Shown here: positions 24,597 to 33,817 of the stretch, one piece after another | Layout of the letters: each line of letters begins with the position of its first letter | How positions within the stretch are numbered: the stretch's first letter is position 1 | Assembly: GCF_027627475.1 (NCBI RefSeq) | Contig: NZ_CP115484.1 | Location: 3,394,001-3,458,000 of the forward strand | Source of the DNA: Paenibacillus sp. SYP-B4298 | GTDB lineage: Bacteria > Bacillota > Bacilli > Paenibacillales > Paenibacillaceae | Length of the DNA: 64,000 nt | Direction: 5' to 3' | Notes under the pieces: generated by a model | What the model saw: the letters and a program-made list of their open reading frames with translations, nothing else | Told to the model about the DNA's origin: nothing | Databases searched by the model: none | Made by a program: the position numbers and the translations under genes

Positions 24597-26441
24597 ATGT
24601 GCGGAATAACCGGATGGATTGACTGGACGGCGAACCTCTTGCATGAGAGCGAGAGCCTAGAGAAGATGACGGACACACTCGCGCCGCGCGGGCCGGATGC
24701 GTCTGGAACATGGATTACAACCCACTGTGCGCTCGGGCATCGCAGATTAAGTGTGATGGACCCGGCTAACGGCGCGCAGCCCATGATACGTCAATCAGGC
24801 GATGATACGTATGTGATCGTATATAATGGCGAGCTATATAATGCCCCCGAGTTAAAAAAAGAGCTGGAGCAGCATGGCCGCCGCTTCACAACCACCTGTG
24901 ATACGGAAGTGCTGCTCTATGCCTACATCGAGTGGGGCAAGGCATGTCTGGACCGCTTCAACGGCATCTTCGCCTTCGCGATCTGGAACAGTAAGGAAGA
25001 GAGCCTGTTCCTCGCCCGTGACCGCGTCGGAGTAAAGCCGCTGTTCATTAGCCGAATCAACGGGCGGTTTCTATTCGGGTCGGAGCCCAAGGCGATCCTT
25101 GCTCATCCGGCGGTCTCCACCGATGTCGGCGCGGAAGGGATCGCTGAGATCTTCATGAACGGCCCGGCCCGCACACCCGGTCAGGGAGTCTATAAGCATC
25201 TGTCCGAGCTGCTGCCCGGACAGTGTATGACGGTTGACCGCGCTGGCGTGCAGCTCCGCACATATTGGAAGCTCGAGAACAAGCCTCATACGGATAACGC
25301 AGAGCAGACCGCCGAGCATGTCCGCTGGCTGCTGGAGGATACCGTTCATCGGCAATTGGCCTCTGATGTGCCGGTGGGCACGCTGCTATCTGGCGGTCTG
25401 GACTCCAGCGCGCTGACCTCCATCGCAGCCGCCTACTACACCAAGCAAGGACTGGGCGCCATCGATACCTTTTCCGTCGATTTCACGGACAATGACAAGC
25501 ACTTTCAAGCGCATGCCTTCCAGCCCAACTCGGATGCCCCGTTCATACATGTCATGTCGGATTACCTGGGCTCCCGCCATACCTTTATCGAGTTCGACAC
25601 CCCTGAGCTGACGAATGCTCTGGATGCGGCTGTTGAAGCCAGGGATTTGCCGGGAATGGCTGATGTCGATGGCTCGCTATACATGTTCTGCCGGGAGATC
25701 AAGAAGGGGGTGACCGTCGCCATCTCGGGCGAGGCAGCCGATGAGATCTTCGGCGGCTATCCATGGTTTCATCGCGAGGAGGCGCTGAATGCCGATACCT
25801 TCCCCTGGGCACTATCAGCCACGATGCGCGCCGGCCTCCTGTCCCCGGATGTCGCCTCATGGATTAAGCCGCTCGACTACGTGCGCGACCGCTATCATGA
25901 CGCCGTGGCAGAGGTGCCCAGGCAGGACGGAGACACGCCACAGCAGCAACGCATGCGCCGGATGTCCTACCTCAATATCACCCGCTTCATGCCCACACTG
26001 CTTGACCGCAAGGATCGGATGAGCATGGCGGTTGGCCTGGAGGTGCGTGTTCCCTTCTGCGACCATCGGTTGGTTGAATATGTATATAACATTCCATGGG
26101 AAATCAAAACCTCCGGCGGGCAGGAGAAAGGCATCCTGCGGCGGGCACTGGAGGGCATTCTGCCAGATGACATATTAAATCGCAAAAAAAGTCCCTACCC
26201 CAAAACCTATCATCCGAGCTACCTGCACAGCGTCCGCACCCGGCTTACTGCGATTCTCGATAATCCATCCTCGCCGCTGCTGTCGCTAATCAACGTGCCC
26301 CACTTACGCAAGCTGATGGAGTCCACAGATGCCTCCTCCAACCTCCCATGGTTCGGGCAGCTTATGTCCGGCCCGCAGTTGTTCGCGTATTTGATTCAGG
26401 TTAATCATTGGCTGGAGCACTACCGAATCTCGATTAAGTAG
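24597..26441 (+). CDS. asnO: Asparagine synthetase (glutamine-hydrolysing), AsnO-like
   Basis: 614 residues, the length of B. subtilis AsnO. It makes asparagine from aspartate, ATP and glutamine. The N-terminal glutaminase domain starts with the catalytic Cys2 (MCGITGWIDW), so the start codon is certain. RRLSVMDPANGAQPM and NGELYNAPELKKELE are typical of this domain. The synthetase domain has the ATP-pyrophosphatase loop LLSGGLDSSALTS (about 262-274) and GEAADEIFGGYPW. In B. subtilis AsnO is expressed in sporulation; the paralogue cannot be fixed here without comparison, so AsnB-type remains possible. The site before the ATG is GAGAGG, rather close. Confidence 0.88.
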   Translation: MCGITGWIDWTANLLHESESLEKMTDTLAPRGPDASGTWITTHCALGHRRLSVMDPANGAQPMIRQSGDDTYVIVYNGELYNAPELKKELEQHGRRFTTTCDTEVLLYAYIEWGKACLDRFNGIFAFAIWNSKEESLFLARDRVGVKPLFISRINGRFLFGSEPKAILAHPAVSTDVGAEGIAEIFMNGPARTPGQGVYKHLSELLPGQCMTVDRAGVQLRTYWKLENKPHTDNAEQTAEHVRWLLEDTVHRQLASDVPVGTLLSGGLDSSALTSIAAAYYTKQGLGAIDTFSVDFTDNDKHFQAHAFQPNSDAPFIHVMSDYLGSRHTFIEFDTPELTNALDAAVEARDLPGMADVDGSLYMFCREIKKGVTVAISGEAADEIFGGYPWFHREEALNADTFPWALSATMRAGLLSPDVASWIKPLDYVRDRYHDAVAEVPRQDGDTPQQQRMRRMSYLNITRFMPTLLDRKDRMSMAVGLEVRVPFCDHRLVEYVYNIPWEIKTSGGQEKGILRRALEGILPDDILNRKKSPYPKTYHPSYLHSVRTRLTAILDNPSSPLLSLINVPHLRKLMESTDASSNLPWFGQLMSGPQLFAYLIQVNHWLEHYRISIK

Positions 26442-26563
26442 GTGTTAGCATCATAAGCGCATCATAAGCGTTATCGGCTACACACGCCGTTGACGAGTAG
26501 AAGGCTCCGTATCAGATAGATAGATAAGAACTTATGAGGTATCGCATGTTCAACTGATTATAT

Positions 26564-26620
26564 AAAAAAACAGGAGCTGCGCCCCTGATCTGCATCTTAC
26601 AGATCAGGAGCCAGCTCCTG
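26564..26620 (-). terminator. Rho-independent terminator of the rph-rdgB operon
   Basis: On the minus strand CAGGAGCTGG and CAGCTCCTG form the outer stem, with an inner GATCTG/CAGATC hairpin, followed by TTTTTTTATA. The 5' arm lies inside the end of rdgB and the stop codon is in the inner loop. Confidence 0.85.
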
Positions 26621-27256
26621 AATCAACTTCGCCAATGCGAGTCCGCGATGGCTGACCGACTGCTTCTCATCGGTGGTCAACTGTCCCATCGTCCGCCCGA
26701 ACGCAGGCACCCAGAACAACGGATCATAGCCGAAGCCCCCCTCGCCGAGCGGCTTGTTAATGATGTATCCCTCACAGGCGCCATCGGCATGATAGATCTG
26801 ACGCTGCACCGGATCGTACACGACCAGACTGCATACAAAGCGCGCACTGCTCAGCGCCTCAAGATCGGTGGGCATAATCAGCTCCGCATTCCACTGGCCT
26901 GAGCGCTCCGCCGACCGCTTGCCGAGCTCCTCCAGCAGCTTGCGGTTGTTGGCTCCATCGCCTGCTCCTTCTCCTGCATAGCGCGCCGAGTAGACGCCCG
27001 GCTCGCCGCCCAGCGCATCAACGCACAGCCCGGAGTCATCCGCGAGCACGGGCACGCCCAGACGCTCGCCAACTGCCTTCGCCTTAATCAGCGCATTGTC
27101 ATAGAACGTCTCGCCGTCCTCCACAATCTCGGGCAGGTTGTCAAAGTCGAACATGCTCTTGACTTCCATCCCCAGCTTGGCGAAGGCGTGAGCGAACTCC
27201 CTCACCTTGCCCTTGTTCTGGGTAGCGACGATGATCGTGCTTCCAGTCAGCTTCAC
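26597..27256 (-). CDS. rdgB: XTP/dITP pyrophosphatase (RdgB/HAM1 family)
   Basis: 219 residues. Hydrolyses non-canonical purine triphosphates (dITP, XTP) to keep them out of DNA. Signature blocks: [11 protein letters not shown] (N-terminal triphosphate loop), [33 protein letters not shown], and GFGYDPLFW near the C-terminus. The start codon is GTG at 27256, overlapping the rph stop (GTGA), so the two are coupled. In B. subtilis the same order rph-ysnA occurs. It ends in a strong terminator, so the operon stops here and the following ysnB-type gene is absent. Confidence 0.95.
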   Translation of the reverse strand: MKLTGSTIIVATQNKGKVREFAHAFAKLGMEVKSMFDFDNLPEIVEDGETFYDNALIKAKAVGERLGVPVLADDSGLCVDALGGEPGVYSARYAGEGAGDGANNRKLLEELGKRSAERSGQWNAELIMPTDLEALSSARFVCSLVVYDPVQRQIYHADGACEGYIINKPLGEGGFGYDPLFWVPAFGRTMGQLTTDEKQSVSHRGLALAKLIQELAPDL

Positions 27257-28002
27257 AGTGTGCTCCCTCCGATTCGCAGCCCGGCTTCGCCCAGCACTTC
27301 CTTCTGTCTGTCAATCAGCTCATGAATGCCCAGCTCTGCCGACTGCAGCAGTTGATTCAGCTCGTCCCGCGAGAACGGGGCCTCCTCTCCTGTGCCCTGC
27401 ACCTCGACAAACTTGCCCGTGCCCGTCATCACGACATTCATATCCACCTTCGCCTTCGAGTCTTCCTCGTAGTTCAGGTCGAGCAGCGTCTGGTTCTGAT
27501 GAATGCCGACACTGACGGACGCCAAATAATCTGTAATCGGGTACTTTACGAAGTTGACGGTCGAGCTAAGCTTGTGAATGGCCAGCGCCAGCGCGACGAA
27601 CGCGCCCGTAATCGAGGTCGTGCGAGTCCCCCCGTCCGCCTGGATGACATCGCAATCCAGCGTGATCGTGCGCTCGCCAAGCGCCTGCAGATCCACGATG
27701 GAGCGCAGCGACCTGCCGATCAGCCGTTGAATCTCCATCGTTCGGCCCGTCAGCTTGCCGCGCGCTGCCTCCCGCTGATTTCTGACTTGCGTCGCCCTGG
27801 GCAGCATCGCATACTCCGCGTTAATCCATCCCTTGCCCTGTCCTTTCAGAAATGGGGGAACCCGCTCCTCCACCGATGCTGTACACAGCACCTTCGTATC
27901 GCCTACCTCGATCCATACCGAGCCTTCGGCATGCTTGTTCGGATGAATGACGAAGGTCACCGGCCGAATCTGATTGGGAAGTCTTCCATCCGTTCTCATC
28001 AT
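27253..28002 (-). CDS. rph: Ribonuclease PH
   Basis: 249 residues. A phosphorolytic 3'-5' exoribonuclease that trims tRNA 3' ends. Family blocks are complete: RTDGR at the N-terminus, [41 protein letters not shown], and [20 protein letters not shown] for the phosphate and RNA binding site. Two adjacent ATG codons follow GGAGG; either may start. In Bacillus it follows gerM directly; here a chbG-like gene on the other strand separates them. Confidence 0.97.
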   Translation of the reverse strand: MMRTDGRLPNQIRPVTFVIHPNKHAEGSVWIEVGDTKVLCTASVEERVPPFLKGQGKGWINAEYAMLPRATQVRNQREAARGKLTGRTMEIQRLIGRSLRSIVDLQALGERTITLDCDVIQADGGTRTTSITGAFVALALAIHKLSSTVNFVKYPITDYLASVSVGIHQNQTLLDLNYEEDSKAKVDMNVVMTGTGKFVEVQGTGEEAPFSRDELNQLLQSAELGIHELIDRQKEVLGEAGLRIGGSTL

Positions 28003-28237
28003 TTTATTGCCTCCTGAATTAAACTATTCTCCATTTTATCAAATCCCTTCATCAAAAGCACCCCTCCCGCATAAATCTGCCCGTTGAATCAAAACCAGGC
28101 ATGCGGTTTAATTCCTATAAATCTATTGTATACTAGCTGTACACTTCAACATTATTGGGGTTTGGCCGATTAGTTAACAGGCTGAAATTGTTACTTCTCG
28201 GACAGCCTCGGATTGATATTGCCATGGAGTAGCTACA

Positions 28238-29149
28238 ATGATAGGAGGAGCCGTTATCATTCGAAGATTAGGCTATGCCGCTACTGATCGATTGTTGATC
28301 ATCAATGCAGACGATTTCGGACTGACCCAGGGAACGAATGAAGCTATAGTGAGCTTGTTTGAAAGCAACTCCATTACCTCTGCCTCGATCATGATGCCTT
28401 GCCCCGAGTCCAACGAGGCTATAGCGGCAACCCATCAATACGGGATACGAAGCATCGGAATTCATCTGACACTGACAAGTGATTTGCTCTCTCGCTACAC
28501 GCCCATCTATAATCAACAAACTTTGCATAGTTTAGTTGAAGCAGATGGTAAATTTCACACAGACGTCGCCATATTGGAACACAATGCCGATGAACATGAA
28601 GTCCGAATGGAATTGGACGCTCAGATTCAAAGTGCTCTCTTACAGGGCATTGATCCCACCCATCTTGATAGCCATGCGGGCAGTATTATGGGATTAGCTA
28701 CAGGCAGGGATTTTTTGGAGCTTACTTTTGATTTATGCGAAAAGTACGGTCTGCCATTTAATCTGCCTACCCGATTAATAGAACAGCCCTTCCTGACTAC
28801 AGATCAATTAAGGATGTTTCGTAACAGGATCACTTCGGCATGGGATAGAAAGATCGTATTAATTGATGACATCGTTTCGCTTCCTTACTGCGTTCACCCC
28901 TCACCTACATACGACAAAATGAAGATACAGTTAGGCCAGATGTTAAAGAATATAAAGCCTGGGATCACCCAATTAACCATACATCCGTCAAAATTAACCG
29001 ATCGGTTACGATCCATAACGAACTGTTATCACGAACGAGAAATCGAGCACCGTCTACTTCAGGATAGGGATATTCAGCAATTAATTGACAGGGAACAGAT
29101 TAAGCTTATATCATGGAAAGACATTCGAGACCTTCAACGAAGCTCCTAG
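28238..29149 (+). CDS. ChbG/YdjC-family carbohydrate deacetylase, A+T-rich
   Basis: 303 residues. The family removes N-acetyl groups from chito-oligosaccharides or similar glycans using a metal. Metal ligands are visible: Asp in NADDFG (about 24-29), His in GIHLTLT, and His in LDSHAG. The C-terminal part is less conserved, with HPS near the end. The start at ATG 28238 has GGAG 8 bases upstream; a GGAGGAG inside the frame has only non-standard codons after it. The gene is more A+T-rich than the neighbours, is on the opposite strand, and interrupts the gerM-rph pair that is contiguous in Bacillus, so transfer is likely. Confidence 0.82.
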   Translation: MIGGAVIIRRLGYAATDRLLIINADDFGLTQGTNEAIVSLFESNSITSASIMMPCPESNEAIAATHQYGIRSIGIHLTLTSDLLSRYTPIYNQQTLHSLVEADGKFHTDVAILEHNADEHEVRMELDAQIQSALLQGIDPTHLDSHAGSIMGLATGRDFLELTFDLCEKYGLPFNLPTRLIEQPFLTTDQLRMFRNRITSAWDRKIVLIDDIVSLPYCVHPSPTYDKMKIQLGQMLKNIKPGITQLTIHPSKLTDRLRSITNCYHEREIEHRLLQDRDIQQLIDREQIKLISWKDIRDLQRSS

Positions 29150-29190
29150 ATTTCCACTCATCGTAAGGCTGTGAAGCAACAACGCAATAA

Positions 29191-29230
29191 AGGCGCCTTC
29201 TGGAACAGTGCTGTTCGTAGAAAGGCGCCT
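29191..29230. terminator. Bidirectional hairpin between chbG-like gene and gerM
   Basis: AGGCGCCTT and AAGGCGCCT are perfect 9-base inverted copies, enclosing a second stem GAACAG/CTGTTC. It lies between convergent stop codons. On the minus strand it is followed by TATTGC, so the U-tract is weak. Confidence 0.6.
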
Positions 29231-29266
29231 GCTTGTATTCGATTGGTCGGCAACTGATGCCTGAGA

Positions 29267-30322
29267 CTACGACTTAATCGCGTTCAGATAAGACGGACGA
29301 TCCACCGGCTCGCTATAGCTGCGGTTATCTGTTCCGGTTACATTGGCGCTCCCGTTCAGATGAATGCGAACCTTGCTCGCTCCGGTGTTCTCTGTCAGCG
29401 ACAAGATGACGGACTGGATCATCTCCGATGGCGTCAACTGTCCTTCCTTATACGTCTCATCCAGCAGGTCGACGGTAACCACGCCCTGCTCTACCTTAAT
29501 GCTGCCCACCTGCAGATCATCGGTCATGACGCGGGTCAGATGACTCGATGACATCGGGCCGGCAATAAGCTGATGCATGGCTGCGGCGGCTACATCCTCG
29601 CTGCGGTCGATCAGGCGCGTCACCGGAACATAATAATGCGTGTCATCAGGGGTAAGCGCCGAGAAGTACAAGGTAACTGGCGTCGAGCGTGCATAGTCCA
29701 CTCCATCAGCTCGCTCCAGATTAATACCGATATGACGGGTGAGCGTTCCAGCTAGCGGAAAGCCGTCTACCGGCATCTCAGCCAGCTTCTCGCCGTTCTG
29801 CCTTAGCTGCACCTGCTTCACCTCAGGGAAGCCGGTCAGCGTCCATGTCACTGCCTCGACAATCTTGCGTTCATCCTGCGCATTATATCCCGTAAAATAA
29901 TCATTCACATCTACAATTGCCAGCTCCTGATCCTTCACTAGATCGAGCTTGAGAATTTGCGTACCCTTGGATAGCACCGGCTCGAAGCCATCCGGCAGCA
30001 GGCTCGCATAAGGGCCGCCGTCCACCATCACCTCTAGCGCCGCTTGCTCGGGAAGCTGATTATCCGCGAGCGGCACCGCCAGCGTCACGGGAGCGATATA
30101 GCCGTTGCGATCCTTCAAGTAGACCGTCAGTTGGCTCCCTTCGCCCTCGGCCATTGCCATCGTCTGCTCGGCATCCCCATATTTCTCCTGCCAATCAGCC
30201 GGCGGCGGATCAATCTCGCTTGTTGCCTGCTTGGAGAACAGGCCACAGCCCCCCGTTACAACCAGCGATGCTGTAATAAGCAAGGCAGGTACAGCTTTTA
30301 CTATCCATTGTCGGCGTGTCAT
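29267..30322 (-). CDS. gerM: GerM-type sporulation/germination lipoprotein
   Basis: 351 residues. A lipoprotein signal peptide ends with VVTGGC. Two GerM domains follow in tandem (about 60-195 and 210-345), each with the TLYFSAL/TVYLKDRN-like opening strand and a DLLDE- or DVNDYF-like turn. In Bacillus gerM is a spore-expressed gene needed for normal sporulation and germination, and in Clostridioides it links the mother-cell and forespore membranes. GGGGAGGAAATGACCT precedes the ATG. A CATACATA box 50-60 bases upstream resembles a sigma-E -10, but no -35 fits, so I do not call a promoter. Confidence 0.93.
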   Translation of the reverse strand: MTRRQWIVKAVPALLITASLVVTGGCGLFSKQATSEIDPPPADWQEKYGDAEQTMAMAEGEGSQLTVYLKDRNGYIAPVTLAVPLADNQLPEQAALEVMVDGGPYASLLPDGFEPVLSKGTQILKLDLVKDQELAIVDVNDYFTGYNAQDERKIVEAVTWTLTGFPEVKQVQLRQNGEKLAEMPVDGFPLAGTLTRHIGINLERADGVDYARSTPVTLYFSALTPDDTHYYVPVTRLIDRSEDVAAAAMHQLIAGPMSSSHLTRVMTDDLQVGSIKVEQGVVTVDLLDETYKEGQLTPSEMIQSVILSLTENTGASKVRIHLNGSANVTGTDNRSYSEPVDRPSYLNAIKS

Positions 30323-30342
30323 AGGTCATTTCCTCCCCGGTA

Positions 30343-30526
30343 GGTTTGCAAGGCCAGGCGGCATTGCTGATAGTATTATGTATGCAGAACCTGTCCGGTT
30401 TTAGACCTGTTTTGTCCACATCTCGCCAAGGGGATACAAGTAATAGGCAATGGCACGATTCAATCTACACCACACCACACCACACCATGCCCCGCCTGCA
30501 CCGCGCCTCGTCCGCCCCCGCTCCTG
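30343..30526. other. Intergenic with a short ACACC tandem repeat
   Basis: At 30471-30487 the pentamer ACACC/CACAC is repeated about three and a half times (TACACCACACCACACCACACC). It lies just downstream of the MBL gene stop and upstream of gerM. No protein-coding frame. Confidence 0.5.
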
Positions 30527-31525
30527 TCAGCTCGTGTACACGATGCCCTCCGCCGTCTCCAGCCTGGTAATTCGCCCCTCTGTCTCCAGATAGCGCAGAT
30601 GAGCCAGCGTCTCGGACAATGCAAAGCGCAGATGATGGATATTGCCGCCGATGCGCTGCCCGAACATGCGGATGCAGAGCGCATACGCATGCTGTGGCTC
30701 TGACACAAGCCACTGCTCCAGCTCTCCCAGTCTCCGCTCATGATGGCGCTGCAGCTCGGCGATTCGCTGCGCGAACCCGTTGAATGGCATCCGATGCCCC
30801 GGAAATGCCTGCTTGACCTCATATTGCAACAGGTACTCCAGGCTGGCGAGAAAGGATCGCAGTGGATTGCTGTCCGTGTCGCCCGGTATGAGACTTACAT
30901 TCGGCGTAATGTCCGGCAGCACCTGATCCCCGCACAGCATCCAGCGGCGCTGGCGCTGGTACAGGCACAGATGGCCTGTCGCATGACCAGGCGTGTGCAG
31001 CAGCTCCCATGCCTCGCCGCCCAGCGTCACCTGCCCGTCGGGCTCCAGATAGCTTACCTGCGGCTGCGGGCTAACCTGAGCGACGAAGCTTTCCAGATGC
31101 GGCTCAATCTGCGCCAGCAGCTCGCCAGGCAGCCCATGCTGTGCGAACAGCGCCGCCCACTCGGCGCCCATGCTGCGCTGCTCGCCCCACATCCGCACCG
31201 CATAGCCGTGCGCCAGGCGCGACATGTAGACCGGTGCGCCGCTACGCTGCTGAAACCAGCCTGCAAGCCCATAATGGTCGGGATGCTGATGCGTTAGCAA
31301 CACACGTCGGATCATTCCCCAGTCAATGCCTCGCTCCTTCAGCACACGCTCCCATAGCGCCGCCGCCTCAGGGGTGTGCAGCCCTGGGTCGATCACCGTA
31401 TAGCCGTCCGGCTCGCGGATCAGATAGCTGTTCACCCAGCGCAGCGAGAATGGCAGCGGCACCTTCACCTGCAGCCAGCCGCTCTCCAGAGCGATGACCG
31501 CCCCTTCCTGCTCCTGCGCGCTCAT
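30527..31525 (-). CDS. MBL-fold metallo-hydrolase
   Basis: 332 residues. The zinc site is complete: THQHPDHYG (about 82-90), a later His in HTPGHATGH, Asp in GDQVLP, and His in PGHRMP. A C-terminal helical extension of about 70 residues (beta-lactamase-associated winged-helix type) follows. The substrate is unknown; glyoxalase II-like and lactonase-like relatives share this layout. The start ATG overlaps the stop of the methyltransferase gene (ATGA), so the two are one operon. Cytoplasmic. Confidence 0.85.
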   Translation of the reverse strand: MSAQEQEGAVIALESGWLQVKVPLPFSLRWVNSYLIREPDGYTVIDPGLHTPEAAALWERVLKERGIDWGMIRRVLLTHQHPDHYGLAGWFQQRSGAPVYMSRLAHGYAVRMWGEQRSMGAEWAALFAQHGLPGELLAQIEPHLESFVAQVSPQPQVSYLEPDGQVTLGGEAWELLHTPGHATGHLCLYQRQRRWMLCGDQVLPDITPNVSLIPGDTDSNPLRSFLASLEYLLQYEVKQAFPGHRMPFNGFAQRIAELQRHHERRLGELEQWLVSEPQHAYALCIRMFGQRIGGNIHHLRFALSETLAHLRYLETEGRITRLETAEGIVYTS

Positions 31526-32262
31526 CTTAATACCCGCCCGGTCATAATGAGTCGCTTCGAATGAAGCTCATCGTAGGGCGATCCATCATAGTCGCCGCAT
31601 ATCGCCTCCATCTGCAAGCCGGCTTGCTGCAGAGCAGCCTCGAACCAATTCAGCCCGTAGAGACACACCTGCTCCGCATATTGCCGCACTTCGCCGCCCA
31701 CGCTCAGCTCGATATCCTTCTTCACCCAGTTTCCCTCGATCCTTCGCGTCTCCACAATGGTGCAGCCGCTCTCTTCATCGAGGCGCTCGGAACGGGGAAC
31801 GAGATGCTCGCGAATATAATGCGGGTTCAAGTAATCGATCAGGAATTGGCCATCTGCTCGCAATACCCGCCGCAGCTCGCGCAGCACCTGCACATTGTCC
31901 TCCTCATCATCGAAGTATCCGAATGAGGTGAACAGATTGAGCGTCGCATCAAACTCCCCATCCGCAAATGGCAGGCGCCGCATGTCCCCGTGCACGAAGG
32001 CAACCTGGCCCTCCACGTCCTTCCTCCGCGCCTCCTGGAGCAGATGAGTGGACAGGTCGATTCCCGTCACCTTGTAGCCCTGCTCCGCCAGTGCGATCGC
32101 ATGACGCCCCATGCCGCAGCCGACATCGAGCAGCCGCGACCCGGCGGGAAGCCCCATCCACTCTGCCAGCAGCCTCGCCTCCGCCTGGGCATTCTCCCAA
32201 TTGCGATGCTTGTAGATCAATATATAATCAGCGCCGAAGCTGCGCTCGTACCATTCTGTCAT
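31522..32262 (-). CDS. Class I SAM-dependent methyltransferase
   Basis: 246 residues. Motif I LLDVGCGMGRHAIALAE (about 44-60), motif II with GIDLS, and motif III FDATLNLFTSFGYF are visible, placing it in the UbiE/SmtA-like small-molecule methyltransferase type. The substrate cannot be told. AGGGGG precedes the ATG by about 9 bases. It lies upstream of the MBL hydrolase gene with a 4-base overlap, so the two may act on the same compound. Confidence 0.83.
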   Translation of the reverse strand: MTEWYERSFGADYILIYKHRNWENAQAEARLLAEWMGLPAGSRLLDVGCGMGRHAIALAEQGYKVTGIDLSTHLLQEARRKDVEGQVAFVHGDMRRLPFADGEFDATLNLFTSFGYFDDEEDNVQVLRELRRVLRADGQFLIDYLNPHYIREHLVPRSERLDEESGCTIVETRRIEGNWVKKDIELSVGGEVRQYAEQVCLYGLNWFEAALQQAGLQMEAICGDYDGSPYDELHSKRLIMTGRVLR

Positions 32263-32370
32263 TCTTCTATCGCCCCCTAGATTCCCAATATAATCCCTAC
32301 TACATTAGAATAACATAAGCGGTTACACCTGTCGCCAATAGGGGAACGGAGGGACGCCAGGCAGGGCCAT

Positions 32371-32412
32371 CTAGGGTGTGTATGCAAACTCCGCAAGGAG
32401 CAGATGTTGCAT
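32371..32412 (+). repeat. Half-element of the CTAGGGYGTGT family (locus C)
   Basis: The start CTAGGGTGTGTATGCAAAC differs from the inverted right end of the element at 39691-39857 at only three of 19 positions. The similarity continues over CTCCGCAAGGAGCAGATGT, against CTCTGAACGGAACAGATCT in that element. It then fades about 10 bases before the sigma-G promoter of the gerABC operon. Confidence 0.6.
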
Positions 32413-32422
32413 TCAGTCTTGG

Positions 32423-32452
32423 GAATAAACGGCACTGCCTGGCAGCATACTA
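32423..32452 (+). promoter_or_regulatory. Sigma-G promoter of the gerABC operon
   Basis: GAATA (32423-32427), an 18-base spacer and CATACTA (32446-32452) match the sigma-G consensus GHATR-N18-CATnnTA without mismatch. It lies 30 bases before the GerA start. Germinant-receptor operons are sigma-G dependent in B. subtilis. Confidence 0.8.
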
Positions 32453-32482
32453 ACGGAACCAATCCCGTATGGAGGACTAGCA

Positions 32483-33817
32483 ATGATTAACCGGATATTG
32501 ACGTTGTTTGCAGATTCCAAGGATCTGATTACGAAGCGCATGAAGAACGACGATACCTACATGGAGATTGCCTATATCGACTCGCTATGTGACGAGAGCA
32601 AGATTTCCGAGGGGATCTTCGTTCCCTTCTCTCGCAATAAGAAGCCCTTCCACGACATTGTTCAGTTCAGCTCGGAATTCAAGCCCGTGCACGAAATAAC
32701 CGAATGGAGCAGCTCGCTGCTGCGCGGCTATGTGCTCATCTATATCCATAGTAAATATTATTCCTATGATGCCTCTCGCATCATTCGCGTCGAGAGTCAG
32801 ACGACCCAGGTGGAGAGCTCCATTCAAGGGCCGCAGATCGCATTGACCGAGGATCTGAAGGATGGGCTCAATCTCATCCGCAACCGTTATCCCGAGCCGA
32901 GCCTCAGTGTGGAGGAGCGAACCATCGGCACGGTAACCAAGACGAGAATTGCCCTGTTATTCGACAGCCGCAGGGTCAACTCCAAGGTGCTGGCCAATGT
33001 GCGAAGCAAGCTGCTGGAGGTCAATATGGAGACGCTGCATTCCGCAGGCGAATTAGTGAAATATCTATCGGGCAATCGCAAGCATCTGTTCCCGACCATG
33101 CTCATCACCGAGCGGCCCGACCGTATCAGCAATAATCTGGCCAAGGGAAAGATCGTCCTGCTAATCCACGGCAGCATGTTTGGCATTATACTGCCTGTCA
33201 CCTTCTTTGACTTTATGAGCTCGATGGATGACCGCTACGAAAGCTACTGGATGAGCCATGCGCTGATGATCATGCGCTATATCTCCATCTTCCTGACCAT
33301 TACGCTGCCTGCGCTCTACATCGCCATCGTCTCCTATAACCCGGAGCTGTTCCGGGTGCAGCTTGCCTTCTCGATTGCCGGGAGCCGCTCCGCGGTGCCA
33401 TATCCCTCCTTCGTTGAAGTGCTTGTCATGCTGTTTATGATTGAGATGCTCGTGGAAGCCAGCGTTCGCCTGCCGCGCTACATCGGCTCGACAGGAACTA
33501 CAGTGGGCGGCCTCATATTGGGGCAGGCTGCCCAGCAGGCGGGGCTCGTCAGCAGCATTATGATTATCGTTACTTCTGTCGTTGCCATCACCAATTTTGT
33601 CATCCCTAACAATGCGATGTCTATAGCCATTCGCTTCATGAAGTATCCACTCATCGTCCTGGCGATATTCTATGGCATTACCGGGGTCGTGATCGGCATG
33701 TTCAGCTATTGTGTCTATCTTGGAAGCCTGCGCAGCTTCGGTGTGCCGTACTTCCGGTTGCCAGGGAAGCTGATCCCAAGCGAGGAGGGCGATCTGGGTC
33801 AGGTGAGCTCATCATGA
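32483..33817 (+). CDS. Spore germinant receptor A subunit (GerA family)
   Basis: 444 residues. The protein has a soluble N-terminal region (about 1-235) and a C-terminal part with about five membrane segments, as in GerAA/GerBA/GerKA. Typical blocks are GKIVLLIHGSMFGIILPVTFFDFM, FVEVLVMLFMIEMLVEASVRLP, and GSTGTTVGGLILGQAA. Located in the spore inner membrane, where it forms the receptor with the B and C subunits. Somewhat shorter than the usual 480-500. GGAGG precedes the ATG, and its end overlaps gerB (ATGA). The germinant cannot be predicted. Confidence 0.93.
   Translation: MINRILTLFADSKDLITKRMKNDDTYMEIAYIDSLCDESKISEGIFVPFSRNKKPFHDIVQFSSEFKPVHEITEWSSSLLRGYVLIYIHSKYYSYDASRIIRVESQTTQVESSIQGPQIALTEDLKDGLNLIRNRYPEPSLSVEERTIGTVTKTRIALLFDSRRVNSKVLANVRSKLLEVNMETLHSAGELVKYLSGNRKHLFPTMLITERPDRISNNLAKGKIVLLIHGSMFGIILPVTFFDFMSSMDDRYESYWMSHALMIMRYISIFLTITLPALYIAIVSYNPELFRVQLAFSIAGSRSAVPYPSFVEVLVMLFMIEMLVEASVRLPRYIGSTGTTVGGLILGQAAQQAGLVSSIMIIVTSVVAITNFVIPNNAMSIAIRFMKYPLIVLAIFYGITGVVIGMFSYCVYLGSLRSFGVPYFRLPGKLIPSEEGDLGQVSSS

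Noticed and set aside
30360-30400. Sigma-E promoter before gerM (CATACATA)
   Set aside because: The -10 has two mismatches and no acceptable -35 lies 13-15 bases upstream.
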